Assembly (NCBI GenBank): GCA_030064795.1
Contig: JASJEI010000016.1
Span: forward strand, 1 to 56,312
DNA: 56,312 nt
Source: Pleurocapsa sp. MO_226.B13
GTDB taxonomy: Bacteria; Cyanobacteriota; Cyanobacteriia; Cyanobacteriales; Xenococcaceae
Direction: 5' to 3'
The notes below the pieces were generated by a model. That model worked only from the letters and a program-made list of their open reading frames with translations. It had not been told where the DNA came from and did not search any database. This document shows, in pieces, positions 45,523 to 54,474 of the stretch. The translations under genes and the position numbers were made by a program. Each line of letters begins with the position of its first letter. Position 1 is the stretch's first letter.

Positions 45523-46935
45523 ATGCTTTCGACCGATCGCAGTTTACCAAATACTGGACATCGTTATGTTCCACAAATTACAGATTTAAAAATTCCTCCT
45601 TCTCCCAATCAAGAATTAATGCCTTTGACTGCTAAGGTTAACGACGAGGATCGTCTAGAAATTGGTGGCTGCGATCTGCAAAAATTAGTTCAACAGTACG
45701 GTTCTCCTCTATACATATTAGACGAATTTACTTTGAGAACAGCCTGCCGTCAGTATCGCGATAGTTTTAATGCTTATTACAACGGAGATTCACAAGTAAT
45801 TTACGCTTCCAAAGCTTGGAGTTGCCTGGCTGTCTGTCGGATTATTGACAGTGAAGGTTTGGGCTTTGATGTTGTCTCTGGAGGCGAACTATATACCACC
45901 ATCGAAGCGGGAGTAAGCCAGGATCGGATTTATTTTCATGGCAACAATAAATCCGCTGCTGAATTAGAGTTTGCCGTAGAAACTGGCTGTACGATTATGG
46001 TAGACAACTGGTTGGAATTAAAAACTCTGACCCAAATCGTCTCTGGTGATGATGACCAACAACCAGTTCCGATTATGATCCGTCTTACACCTGGGATTGA
46101 GTGTCATACCCACGAATACATCCGTACAGGACACCTAGATAGCAAGTTTGGCTTCGATCCCAATCAGCTAGATGAGGTTTTTGCTTTTATCGCTCGACAA
46201 GAAAGTCTTAGTTGCATCGGTTTGCACGCTCATATCGGCTCACAAATATTTGAAAGTCAACCACATCAGGATTTAGCAGAGGTGCTGGTTGATTGGATGA
46301 AGAAAGCTCAAGAGTATGGTTTACCTGTAACAACTCTTAACGTAGGTGGTGGTTTGGGAATTAAATATACCGAAGCTGACGATCCTCCAAGTATTTCAGA
46401 ATGGGTTAAAGCTGTTAGTACTTCAATAGAAAGAGCCTGTAATAAAATTGGTGTAGCATTACCTAAACTAATTGCCGAACCTGGACGCTCATTAATTGGT
46501 TCGGCCTGTGTGACTGCTTATACTGTAGGGAGTCGGAAAGAAATTCCTGGTTTTAATCCTTATATTGCGGTAGACGGGGGAATGTCTGATAATCCTCGTC
46601 CGATTACCTATCAGTCAGTTTATCGTGCTGTAATTGCCAATCGAATGTCTGCTCCTAATAGTGAAAAAGTAACTGTAGCGGGCAAACATTGTGAATCAGG
46701 AGATATAGTAATTAAAAATGCCGAGTTGCCTAGAACCGAACCAGGAGATATTTTAGTAGTACTAGATACAGGAGCATACAATTACAGTATGGCATCAAAC
46801 TACAATCGTATTGGAAAACCAGCAGCGGTGGTAGTTTATCAAGGAGAAGCAAATTTGATCGTCGAGCGAGAAACTTATCAGAGCTTAATCGAACGCGATC
46901 GCCTTCCTGAAAGACTGGTAAAACAAGAAGACTAG
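45523..46935 (+). CDS. lysA: diaminopimelate decarboxylase
   Basis: A 470-residue fold-III PLP enzyme that makes lysine from meso-DAP. The PLP Lys is in VIYASKAWSC. HGNNKSAAELEFAVETG, GLHAHIGSQIF, NVGGGLGIKYT and PKLIAEPGRSLIGSACV are family signatures. HCESGDIVIKNAEL provides the substrate-site Cys-Glu. It has a 50-residue N-terminal extension common in cyanobacterial LysA. It is followed by cdaA and uppS, an order I recall as conserved in cyanobacteria. Confidence 0.95.
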   Translation: MLSTDRSLPNTGHRYVPQITDLKIPPSPNQELMPLTAKVNDEDRLEIGGCDLQKLVQQYGSPLYILDEFTLRTACRQYRDSFNAYYNGDSQVIYASKAWSCLAVCRIIDSEGLGFDVVSGGELYTTIEAGVSQDRIYFHGNNKSAAELEFAVETGCTIMVDNWLELKTLTQIVSGDDDQQPVPIMIRLTPGIECHTHEYIRTGHLDSKFGFDPNQLDEVFAFIARQESLSCIGLHAHIGSQIFESQPHQDLAEVLVDWMKKAQEYGLPVTTLNVGGGLGIKYTEADDPPSISEWVKAVSTSIERACNKIGVALPKLIAEPGRSLIGSACVTAYTVGSRKEIPGFNPYIAVDGGMSDNPRPITYQSVYRAVIANRMSAPNSEKVTVAGKHCESGDIVIKNAELPRTEPGDILVVLDTGAYNYSMASNYNRIGKPAAVVVYQGEANLIVERETYQSLIERDRLPERLVKQED

Positions 46936-47056
46936 ATTTAGTATATAAGCCAGCATACTATTTCAAGATGCTGGTATGGGTACTGAAGCACGAGTCAATA
47001 CTTGCAATTTCTGAGTATTCATCCCGCCAACCATTTATATCCGAGTAATTAAAATA

Positions 47057-47974
47057 ATGTCACTGTCGGGTTTTTTTCCTGACTTAAACCAGGTTCTTTC
47101 CTGGTTACCAGATTTGGTCAATATCATCGATTTGGGCTTGGTTTTAGCCCTCAGCTATGCCCTACTGCTAATTATTGGCGAAGGTGAACGACGTAGCTTG
47201 TGGATGGTAAGAGGTTTCATCGTCTTAATGCTGGCTACTGTAATCAGTGGGCAGTTAGAACTAAAGCTACTCAAATTTTTGCTTGAAAAGCTAGTATTAG
47301 GTTCTGCTGTGGCAATGGCAGTAATATTTCAGTCTCAATTTCGTCGTTTTTTGGAACAGATCGGCAGGGGAGAAATATTGCAATTGTTTAAGAGTTCGGG
47401 CAGACCAAAAACTCAACCAGACAGTGTAATAGATCGTATTGTTGAGGCAGTCAAGGAACTCTCTCAAAATCGTACAGGGGCATTATTATTAATGGAGACA
47501 ACTGGCTCCTTAGAAGAAGAAGATTTTGTTTCGTCTGGAGTTAGTCTAAATGCAGAGGTTTCCAAAGAACTGCTACAAACTATTTTTCAAACCAGTACTC
47601 TGCTACATGATGGTGCGGTCTTGATTAGTGGTTCGAGAATATTGGCAGCAGCGGTAATTCTGCCTCTTTCTGAGCGTACCGCTTCCCGTCAACTAGGTAC
47701 TCGTCATCGGGCAGCAATGGGAATTACCGAACGGGTGGACAAATGTCTTTGTATTGTTGTTTCTGAAGAAACTGGTTCAATTTCGTTAGCTGAAAAAGGA
47801 ACGTTAAATAGACCCCTAACCAGTAGTAAACTTAAGGAGCTATTACAAGCTAGGTTTACTCCTATAGTAGAGCGGGATGCGGTGCGTCTGAGTCGTAAAA
47901 TTGGTTTTCAAGGCAAAATTTTGTTAGAACGCCTTCTACGGCTACGTCCATCAAATTTTCGCAAAAAAAATTAA
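47057..47974 (+). CDS. cdaA: diadenylate cyclase
   Basis: A 305-residue membrane enzyme that makes c-di-AMP from two ATP. Three N-terminal helices (about 15-35, 40-60 and 68-88) precede the DAC domain, with LLHDGAVLISGSRILAAAVI (the DGA motif) and QLGTRHRAAMGITERV (the GTRHRAA motif). Both active-site motifs are intact. The signal regulates osmotic, potassium and night-time physiology in cyanobacteria. It lies between lysA and uppS; uppS starts 74 bp later. Confidence 0.95.
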   Translation: MSLSGFFPDLNQVLSWLPDLVNIIDLGLVLALSYALLLIIGEGERRSLWMVRGFIVLMLATVISGQLELKLLKFLLEKLVLGSAVAMAVIFQSQFRRFLEQIGRGEILQLFKSSGRPKTQPDSVIDRIVEAVKELSQNRTGALLLMETTGSLEEEDFVSSGVSLNAEVSKELLQTIFQTSTLLHDGAVLISGSRILAAAVILPLSERTASRQLGTRHRAAMGITERVDKCLCIVVSEETGSISLAEKGTLNRPLTSSKLKELLQARFTPIVERDAVRLSRKIGFQGKILLERLLRLRPSNFRKKN

Positions 47975-48048
47975 ATAATCTTTATAATCTTTAATTTTTC
48001 AACCTTAGCTTGTATTCAAAATTCAGCATTGTAAATTCTATTTTAAAG

Positions 48049-48804
48049 ATGAGCCTAGAGCCAGTCACTTTACAACAACTACCCACGGATTTAAGCAAAA
48101 ACCGTCTGCCCAAGCACGTAGCTGTAATTATGGATGGTAATGGTCGGTGGGCTAAAAACCGAGGAAAACCCCGTATTGTTGGTCATCAAAAGGGTGTGGA
48201 TACTTTAAAAGATCTATTACGCTGCTGTAAAGATTGGGGCATTCCTGCCTTGACTGCCTATGCTTTTTCAACGGAAAATTGGGGAAGACCTCATGCGGAA
48301 GTACAGTTTTTGATGACGCTGTTTGAACGAGTTTTAAGGCGCGAACTAAAAGAAATGAAAGAGGAGAACGTCAGAATTAGTTTTGTGGGTAATCTTGTAG
48401 ATTTACCCGACTCCTTGCGCCTGGAGATTAACCGCTCAATGGAAGATACTAAAGACAATCAGGGAATTCAATTTACTGTTGCGACTAACTATGGTGGCAG
48501 ACAAGAAATTCTCCAAGCCTGTCAAGCGATCGCTTCTAAAGTAGAACAAGGCTACTTAGATGTAGCTCAAATTAACGAAGAACTTTTTGAACAACACTTG
48601 TATACTCAAGGAATTCCCCATCCAGATCTTCTCATTCGTACTAGCGGTGAGATGCGGATCAGTAACTTTTTGCTCTGGCAAATGGCTTATGCCGAAATTT
48701 ACGTCACTTCTACCTTATGGCCAGATTTCGACCGAGTTGAGTTTCATAAAGCTTTGGCTACTTATCAGCAGCGCGATCGACGTTTTGGCAAAGTTAAATC
48801 TTAG
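48049..48804 (+). CDS. uppS: isoprenyl transferase (undecaprenyl diphosphate synthase)
   Basis: From [18 protein letters not shown] the protein has 251 residues. [20 protein letters not shown] is the catalytic Asp and substrate motif. [31 protein letters not shown] and [20 protein letters not shown] are conserved blocks of cis-prenyltransferases. It elongates farnesyl diphosphate to the C55 lipid carrier for peptidoglycan and polysaccharides. A TTG-started extension to 48010 has no support. Confidence 0.95.
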   Translation: MSLEPVTLQQLPTDLSKNRLPKHVAVIMDGNGRWAKNRGKPRIVGHQKGVDTLKDLLRCCKDWGIPALTAYAFSTENWGRPHAEVQFLMTLFERVLRRELKEMKEENVRISFVGNLVDLPDSLRLEINRSMEDTKDNQGIQFTVATNYGGRQEILQACQAIASKVEQGYLDVAQINEELFEQHLYTQGIPHPDLLIRTSGEMRISNFLLWQMAYAEIYVTSTLWPDFDRVEFHKALATYQQRDRRFGKVKS

Positions 48805-48870
48805 CTATTGACTTTGAAAGCAGATTAACTTCGATCGATAAGTCCGAGATAAATATGTTATTCTAGATAG

Positions 48871-48966
48871 TGATTCGGACTCATGCGGTATCAACGCCCA
48901 AACCTTGTCAGGACTGGAAGGTAGCAGCAATACGGGATGCTTGATACAGGCGTGATATCCGAATCA
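48871..48966 (+). ncRNA. ffs: signal recognition particle RNA, small bacterial type
   Basis: A ~96-nt RNA closed by TGATTCGGA (48871) and TCCGAATCA (to 48966). The apex contains the highly conserved TTGTCAGGACTGGAAGGTAG followed by CAGCA, which is the Ffh-binding stem with its GGAA tetraloop. It forms the SRP with Ffh for membrane targeting. It sits 66 bp after uppS. Confidence 0.95.
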
Positions 48967-49107
48967 TTTATTTTTTATGGGTTTACAGTAACTAATTAAC
49001 TAATTTTCTCGGTCGCAACGAATTATAGTTGTTGGTAACTGAGAGCAATCTAGACGATCTCAGAAAAAACTAGGGCGATCGCTCTAGCATTGACTAACCC
49101 AGGAATA

Positions 49108-49788
49108 TTAATTGCCAAAGCGATAACCCTTGCCATATACGGTATGAATTAATTGAGTTTCGCCTTTAATCTCAATTTTGCGTCGCAACAAACGTACCAA
49201 AGCTGCTAAGACATTACTACTCGGTTGTTCTTCAGCTTGCCAAAGGTAACTATAGATTTCTTCGTGGGTCAAGAGTCGATCTGGATGCTGCATAAAATAC
49301 TTTAATAACTTAATTTCTTTTTCCGAAAGAGCGATCGCTTTGTCACGACGATATGCCACTTGATTTTGCAAGTCTAATTCCAAATCTGCTACCTTTAGGC
49401 GATCGCTATTATTGTTGTCAGTTTCTAGAGTCGAGCGACGCAGCAAAGCCCGAACCCTAGCTAACAATTCTCTGAGTTCAAAGGGTTTAACCAGGTAATC
49501 ATCTGCCCCAGCATCCAAACCATCAACGCGATCGTCTACTGTATCCTTTGCCGTTAAAAATAAAACTGGAGTAGTCAGAGAATGCGATCTCACTTCCCGA
49601 CAAATTTCTAATCCCGATCTGTGGGGTAACATCCAGTCTAAAATCAATAGATCATACTGATTTTTTAGAGCTAAATCTCTGCCTACAGCACCATTATCAG
49701 CAATATCGACCTGATATCCTTCCTGTCGTAAAATTCGGCTCAAAGGCTCGCTTAATTCGGTTTCGTCATCTACCAAGAGTATTTTCAT
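49108..49788 (-). CDS. OmpR-type response regulator, RppA-like
   Basis: A 226-residue two-domain regulator. The receiver has MKILLVDDETELSEPLS (acid pocket), the phospho-Asp in DLLILDWMLP and the Lys in YLVKPFELRELLAR. The DNA-binding winged helix carries LSEKEIKLLKYFMQHPDRLL and IHTVYGKGYRFGN. The overall wording resembles cyanobacterial RppA/NrsR, regulators of redox or metal response. No partner kinase gene is adjacent, which is unusual for RppA, usually next to RppB. Confidence 0.85.
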   Translation of the reverse strand: MKILLVDDETELSEPLSRILRQEGYQVDIADNGAVGRDLALKNQYDLLILDWMLPHRSGLEICREVRSHSLTTPVLFLTAKDTVDDRVDGLDAGADDYLVKPFELRELLARVRALLRRSTLETDNNNSDRLKVADLELDLQNQVAYRRDKAIALSEKEIKLLKYFMQHPDRLLTHEEIYSYLWQAEEQPSSNVLAALVRLLRRKIEIKGETQLIHTVYGKGYRFGN

Positions 49789-49959
49789 CGGCTCTTCTGT
49801 GTGATTTACCTTCGTTGAAATTTATTGGTCTATTTGGTCTATAGCTTTTAGGCGGGGCTTGTAGTGTAAGTTGTTCTCTCTATCTCCCTAATCATAATTA
49901 TTTAATGTTTAATGAAAATAGAGGTAAGAATAAATAAAAGACAAGATACTGGTTTGATT

Positions 49960-51141
49960 ATGCAATATCGGCGATTTGGTCGTACAGAATTACAAATGCC
50001 CGTTTTCTCTTGCGGAGGAATGAGATATCAATATAAATGGCAAGATTTACCCCAATCCCAAATACCCGAAGCTAATCAACGTAATTTAGAAGCTACAATT
50101 CATAGAGCCTTCGAGCTTGGAATTAATCACATTGAAACGGCGCGGGGTTACGGAAGCTCGGAGATGCAGCTAGGACAGGTGTTACCCCAGTTACCGCGAG
50201 AAAAATTAATTTTTCAAACCAAGGTATCTCCCAAAAGCGATCCTTTAGAATTTCATCGTCAGTTTAAGCAGTCTCTTAACTTCTGTCAATTAGAATATGT
50301 CGATCTTTTAGGATTACACGGAATCAATAATGAAGAAATATTATATTACAGTATCCGTCCAGGGGGCTGTCTAGAGGAAGCCAAAAAACTACAAACAGAG
50401 GGCAAAGTCAGACATATTGGTTTTTCTACCCATGGCTCGACCGAAATTATTACCAAAGCCATAGAAACGGGGGAATTTGACTATGTAAATCTCCATTGGT
50501 ACTACATCAATCAATGGAATTGGTCGGCAATAGAAGCAGCACGTCGTCAGGATATGGGGGTATTTATTATTTCTCCTACCGATAAAGGGGGGCATCTTTA
50601 TAATCCACCCACCAAGTTAGTCGAACTATGCCAACCTCTCAGTCCGATGGTATTTAACGATCTCTTTTGTCTGTCTCATCCTGAAGTACATACTCTTAGT
50701 TTGGGTGCAGCTAAACCCTCAGACTTTGAAGAACATCTCAAGGTTTTACCGTTATTAGATCGAGCCGATGAGATTTTACCTCCGATCTTAGAGCGTCTGG
50801 AACAAGAAGCGATCGCTGTATTAGGAAAAGATTGGCTTGAGAATTGGCAAGTTGGTTTACCTAGTTATAAAGATACCCCAGGCAATGTGAATATTCCTGT
50901 AATTTTGTGGCTGCGTAATTTGGCTTTAGCTTATGACATGATCGAATATGGGCAAGCAAGATACAACCTCTTAACCAATGGTAGTCATTGGTTTCCTGGG
51001 GCAAAAGCAGATAAGGTAACGCAGCTAGATCTTAGCTCTTGCTTGACCGCAAGTCCTTTTCAGGCACAAATTCCCAGTTTATTGCTCGAAACAGACCGTA
51101 TTTTGGGAGGCGCGCCCGTTAAACGGCTTTCTCAAAGCTAG
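49960..51141 (+). CDS. aldo/keto reductase family protein
   Basis: From MQYRRFGRTELQMPVFSCGG the protein has 393 residues. The barrel shows NHIETARGYGSSEMQLGQVL (the catalytic Tyr), LIFQTKVSPKS (Lys), and VDLLGLHGINNEEILY (His). The residue usually Asp in the FDTAxxYG motif is Glu here (HIETARGYG). A C-terminal ~120-residue extension follows the barrel. The substrate is unknown. A 16-codon upstream extension starts at 49912 and is less likely. Confidence 0.87.
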   Translation: MQYRRFGRTELQMPVFSCGGMRYQYKWQDLPQSQIPEANQRNLEATIHRAFELGINHIETARGYGSSEMQLGQVLPQLPREKLIFQTKVSPKSDPLEFHRQFKQSLNFCQLEYVDLLGLHGINNEEILYYSIRPGGCLEEAKKLQTEGKVRHIGFSTHGSTEIITKAIETGEFDYVNLHWYYINQWNWSAIEAARRQDMGVFIISPTDKGGHLYNPPTKLVELCQPLSPMVFNDLFCLSHPEVHTLSLGAAKPSDFEEHLKVLPLLDRADEILPPILERLEQEAIAVLGKDWLENWQVGLPSYKDTPGNVNIPVILWLRNLALAYDMIEYGQARYNLLTNGSHWFPGAKADKVTQLDLSSCLTASPFQAQIPSLLLETDRILGGAPVKRLSQS

Positions 51142-51284
51142 ATTTGTCCGAGTAACGAGCTATTAAAAATGAGGTGTTTTTTAAACATAAAGAATTACAC
51201 CCCCTTGATTGTGGCGATCGATGCTTCAGAATCAATCTCCCTTTGCCTTTTTTTCCGATTATTTTGCCGATTTTCTTCGATCGC

Positions 51285-51476
51285 TCAACTCATTGCTACG
51301 TCATGAGGGCTGTTACCAATATCATTGATAAATTTGCCTTGAATGTGATTGTGAAACTTAGGATCGGCATGGACACCAATTTCACTAGCAGCACGAGTCA
51401 ACATCGATCTCTTACGGTTGATTAGCGATCTTTGTTGACGCATTAATGAAGAACGAGCTTGGTTTTGAATAGACAT
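51285..51476 (-). CDS. small basic hypothetical protein
   Basis: A 63-residue frame from MSIQNQARSSLMRQQRSLIN, with RKRSMLTRAASEIGVHADPK and the tail DIGNSPHDVAMS. The N-terminal half is rich in Arg/Ser/Gln and strongly basic, and the second half is mildly acidic. There is no signal or membrane segment. Upstream, ATTAGAGAAAAC gives a weak ribosome-binding site. I do not recognise it, but composition looks protein-like. Confidence 0.5.
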   Translation of the reverse strand: MSIQNQARSSLMRQQRSLINRKRSMLTRAASEIGVHADPKFHNHIQGKFINDIGNSPHDVAMS

Positions 51477-51892
51477 GGTTGTTTTCTCTAATTTAATTCT
51501 TTCACCATAAATATAGCACAAATTCTGTATCAAAAGTTACAAAAAGTATGTCTCTATACAATTTTAAATTTTTCTAATTAAGGTGGCAAGCAATGGCTGG
51601 AATTTGTCTTGGTTGAAGGTTAACAACATAATACAAAAAGCTAAATAGAGGAGCGATCGCACTATGGCTTGGAGACCATGTAATTGCTGTAACCTTTATA
51701 TAATCAAAATTTCAAATACTAGCTCGATGCTAGCTAGAGGGAAATTTTTGCTGTTGAGAATAATTTTGCTCAAGTATCCTACATTTTTGCCTACTTTTCC
51801 GACGGTTAAAGCATTGGAGAAATTGGCAGGATGGAAATGTCCTAAAAGTTAAAGCAACAAAAATAAATTTTTTTCCCAGGAAAAGCAAAATC
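51477..51892. other. 416-bp gap with one doubtful ORF
   Basis: No clear gene. A 62-codon plus-strand frame at 51664-51852 has a good GAGGAG box and a Cys-rich start (MAWRPCNCCNLYIIK), but the rest has unlikely composition. Nothing else is seen. Confidence 0.3.
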
Positions 51893-52066
51893 ATGAACAG
51901 CATCACAACTATCTGTGGCAAAAAGCAGAAAACCATTCTACCTAGTATTAATGCTCAAGAAGTTAATGGCATCCTCTACTTTACTGTCGAGCGCGGCAAG
52001 AACTGCAAAGAGCAGTGGAAAACTGATGGTACGGCAAATGGCACTGTTTTTATCGCCAAGATTTAA
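51893..52066 (+). CDS. 57-aa protein with a single ELWxxDGT-like repeat
   Basis: A short frame begins MNSITTICGKKQKT and contains VNGILYFTVERGKNCKEQWK followed by TDGTANGTVFIAKI. The pattern G.LYF....G....E.WKTDGT..GTV is one unit of the ELWxxDGT (hyalin-like) repeat found many times over in large secreted adhesins of cyanobacteria. A real repeat protein has many units, so this is either a scrap of one or a one-unit gene. No export signal is seen. Confidence 0.5.
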   Translation: MNSITTICGKKQKTILPSINAQEVNGILYFTVERGKNCKEQWKTDGTANGTVFIAKI

Positions 52067-52193
52067 TTTCAATTCTTTGTACGAGGTCTAATCTCGACTT
52101 GATCCATTTTGAGAAAAAAGTGAAGCCAATATTAAATATTTAGATTCTCGCTCGTTGATGGTTGCTTGGCAAAGTTGAATTAGAGATTTACTG

Positions 52194-52799
52194 ATGAATA
52201 GATTATCAAAAAAAACTATCCTTTATTTTTGTCTAATTTGGAGCCTAGAAATCGCCGTTACTTGGTTATTATTCGATCTTGTTTCCAACTTCTGGCTCAA
52301 CCGATTAAATAATTCATTGTTTTCTTTCGAGAATTTGGTTGAGTCAGAAGAAATTACAGTTAATAAGAATGCTCAAAGTTTATCGACTTTACCTTTATTT
52401 ACGACTGGAACTGCTCAACAGGAAATCTTCGCTACTTTAGGTGAACCAGCATCTTGTAAACCAGGGTATTGGGCAAATAGTATTGCCTGCTCCTATAAAA
52501 ATATGTTGTCTTGGGGAATAGATCTGGGCTTTATATTTGATAGTCAAACCAAAAAACTACGCCAAGCAGAAATTGCTGTTCCCTCTTCTGTCGAATTGGA
52601 AGCTCTATATGGTGTTGTGGAGCATTTGATTGACTATACTTATCTTCCAGCTACTATTGAACGCCAATTAGCAGCAGTTTACTGGCGGGAAACTAATAGC
52701 CAAACTTTTGAAATTGATAATTTAGAAGCAGTAATTAAACGCCATGAGCAAGATCGCATTTATATCGGCGTTTGGGAACAATATTTTCATCAAGTTTAA
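52194..52799 (+). CDS. hypothetical membrane-anchored protein
   Basis: A 201-residue protein with one N-terminal helix (TILYFCLIWSLEIAVTWLLF) and a soluble outer domain. TGTAQQEIFATLGEPASCKPGYWANSI resembles the small beta fold of SmpA/BamE-like lipid-associated proteins (a TxxEIxxxLGxP..C pattern). The C-terminus is helical and charged. Function unknown. Co-directional genes are not close. Confidence 0.6.
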   Translation: MNRLSKKTILYFCLIWSLEIAVTWLLFDLVSNFWLNRLNNSLFSFENLVESEEITVNKNAQSLSTLPLFTTGTAQQEIFATLGEPASCKPGYWANSIACSYKNMLSWGIDLGFIFDSQTKKLRQAEIAVPSSVELEALYGVVEHLIDYTYLPATIERQLAAVYWRETNSQTFEIDNLEAVIKRHEQDRIYIGVWEQYFHQV

Positions 52800-52839
52800 A
52801 GTAAGCAAAGAAACAGGATTATCTTACTCTAAGTTAAAA

Positions 52840-52878
52840 GATCGCTCTCAAACAGTTTTAGGTAGTAGATATTTTAAT
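52840..52878 (+). repeat. repeat A, copy 1
   Basis: A 39-bp segment beginning GATCGCTCTCAAACAGTTTT; it recurs at 53263-53301 with one mismatch. Confidence 0.85.
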
Positions 52879-52938
52879 GGCGATCGCCCAAATCTTTTTT
52901 TGCCCTATCTATTTAGTTTGATAATGTTTGACTTGGGT

Positions 52939-52977
52939 GGGCGATCGCACTATTATTTAAGCAAAGCGCTCGTCTGA
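52939..52977 (+). repeat. repeat B, copy 1
   Basis: A 39-bp segment beginning GGGCGATCGCACTATTATTT; it recurs at 53193-53231 with six mismatches. It ends two bases before the start codon of the 59-aa gene. Confidence 0.75.
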
Positions 52978-52979
52978 CA

Positions 52980-53159
52980 ATGAAACCAACACAATTATCT
53001 CAAAAGCAATTGGAAATTCTAAATGACCTCGATGAACTTGTCGGAGATGGTCTACAGCAAATTGAGGAGTTCAATGCTGAATCAGTAGCTATGAATGAAA
53101 AATGGAAAAAAATAGCTGAAACTAAACGATCTAGAAGACAAAACTCAAAAACTAAATAA
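52980..53159 (+). CDS. 59-aa hypothetical helical protein
   Basis: A frame starts MKPTQLSQKQLEILNDLDEL, continues VGDGLQQIEEFNAESVAMNE and ends with a basic tail (TKRSRRQNSKTK). Predicted all-helical, acidic centre, basic end. This resembles small antitoxins or DNA-associated proteins in general look only. It lies precisely between the two B repeats. Not recognised. Confidence 0.5.
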   Translation: MKPTQLSQKQLEILNDLDELVGDGLQQIEEFNAESVAMNEKWKKIAETKRSRRQNSKTK

Positions 53160-53520
53160 TAGCCGTAACCCTATAGATTTGAGCCATTGACAGGGCAATC
53201 GCACTACCATTTAAGCAATGCGATCGCCTGAATCAAACCAGTTCAAATAAAGTTGAATATGGGATCGCTCTCAAACAGCTTTAGGTAGTAGATATTTTAA
53301 TCGATCTTTTCCTACCTCATCTAGTTCTGCAATTATTTTTCTTTCGGCAAGGCGATCGCCATTTTTGGGGAAGGCTTGAATAGCGATCGCCTGAATCGTA
53401 TTTATTTCTGAGTTAACTGCCAGTCTGTATCTAGCAAAACCCTGTCGAGTGGCGATCGCCCAAATCAAGATAAATCTAAAGAAAATAACGTAGCGATCGC
53501 TCAAACCACTCTCAAAAAAA
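53160..53520. other. HIP1-rich region with second copies of repeats A and B
   Basis: Six GCGATCGC octamers occur in about 300 bp, along with repeat B copy 2 (53193-53231) and repeat A copy 2 (53263-53301). A 107-codon minus-strand frame at 53271-53594 crosses it but overlaps the pentapeptide gene and is driven by HIP1 codons, so I do not call it a gene. Confidence 0.6.
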
Positions 53521-54423
53521 CTAGCAACCCTGCCGAGATTCTGTACTATCAGGCATTTTTGCCTCACACAGATTAATGTCTTTCCATCTTTCAAACCACT
53601 CTTTATCTCTTTGAGTTCCCCTTAAGTCAGCACGACTCAAATTAGTTTCAGAAAATTTAGCGTAGTATATATTCGCATCACTCAATTGAGAGCCAATTAA
53701 TTTAGCATTACCAAAGTTGGCAAAATTTAGGTTAGTACTTCTTAAATCAGCACTACTTAAGTTGGTATTGACTAAGTCCGCTTCATATAAGCTAGCCTTC
53801 CACAGATTGGCATTGCTTAAGTTGGCTAATGCCAAATTAGCATAATTCAGATTTGTTCCTTGCAACTGGGCGTTGCTTAAGTTGCTACTAATAAGTTCGG
53901 CGTTGTATAAGTTAGCACTTTCTAAGTTAGCCCTGCTCAATTTGGCATCTTTCAGACTAGCACCACTCAAATTAGCAGCAGTTAAGTTTGCTTCTCTCAA
54001 GTCAGCACCAACTAAGTCAGAATTGCTCAAATCAATTCCGCTCAGGTCACACTTTCGACATTTTTTAGACTTTAGCAGTTTCTTAACGTTTGTGGCAATC
54101 TCAGTTTCCTCACTCTCAGATTGATTTTGGGAAGAGTTTGTAAGGTCGGAGGATGAAGGATTTGAAGGGGTTGATGGTAGATTTAATGGCTGAGTTGGAG
54201 TACCAGAACCTCCAGGTTTTGGAATTATAGGAATCACATGTTCTTGAATGACTTCTAAAGTAAGCTTTATTCCAGTTCCTGCAACCAATACAGTAGCTAT
54301 AGCGGGTAGCAAGCTAATACCAACTGTCAGCCAATTTCCACTAGCAATGTTGACATTGATATGTCGAATGTAGTCACGTCCAACTTGAATTAGATCTCTA
54401 CCAGCATTTCCATCTTGTATCAT
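53521..54423 (-). CDS. pentapeptide-repeat membrane protein with N-terminal IQVGRDYI motif
   Basis: A 300-residue protein. The N-terminus holds GNAGRDLIQVGRDYIRHINV, then a membrane helix (WLTVGISLLPAIATVLVAGT). A Pro/Ser-rich linker (about 80-110) and a Cys pair (KCRKCDLSG) follow. About 25 pentapeptide units A(D/N)LxxA form a right-handed beta helix from residue about 125 to 270. The motif IQVG followed by RDYI also occurs, as TQAGRDYI, in the next gene upstream. The repeat domain may act as a scaffold or effector. The short N-terminal motif resembles the (I/V)Q(I/V)G core of RHIM-type amyloid signalling motifs, which is a hypothesis. Confidence 0.85.
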   Translation of the reverse strand: MIQDGNAGRDLIQVGRDYIRHINVNIASGNWLTVGISLLPAIATVLVAGTGIKLTLEVIQEHVIPIIPKPGGSGTPTQPLNLPSTPSNPSSSDLTNSSQNQSESEETEIATNVKKLLKSKKCRKCDLSGIDLSNSDLVGADLREANLTAANLSGASLKDAKLSRANLESANLYNAELISSNLSNAQLQGTNLNYANLALANLSNANLWKASLYEADLVNTNLSSADLRSTNLNFANFGNAKLIGSQLSDANIYYAKFSETNLSRADLRGTQRDKEWFERWKDINLCEAKMPDSTESRQGC

Positions 54424-54474
54424 GATTAATCTTTTTCCATCGTTAAAATTGTATTGAAAAACTTTTCATGGAAT

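Noticed and set aside
46950..46974. Hairpin CCAGCAT/ATGCTGG after lysA as a terminator
   Set aside because: There is no T tract, and cdaA follows closely in the same direction.
51664..51852. 62-codon plus frame with a good GAGGAG box and Cys-rich start
   Set aside because: Composition after the first 15 residues looks random, and no family is recognised; left as a note in the gap entry.
52840..53301. CRISPR-like array from the repeated segments
   Set aside because: Only two copies each of two different segments with unequal spacing; no array structure.
53271..53594. 107-codon minus-strand frame overlapping the pentapeptide gene
   Set aside because: It overlaps the 3' end of a solid gene in another frame, and its residues come mostly from HIP1 octamers and repeat A copy 2.
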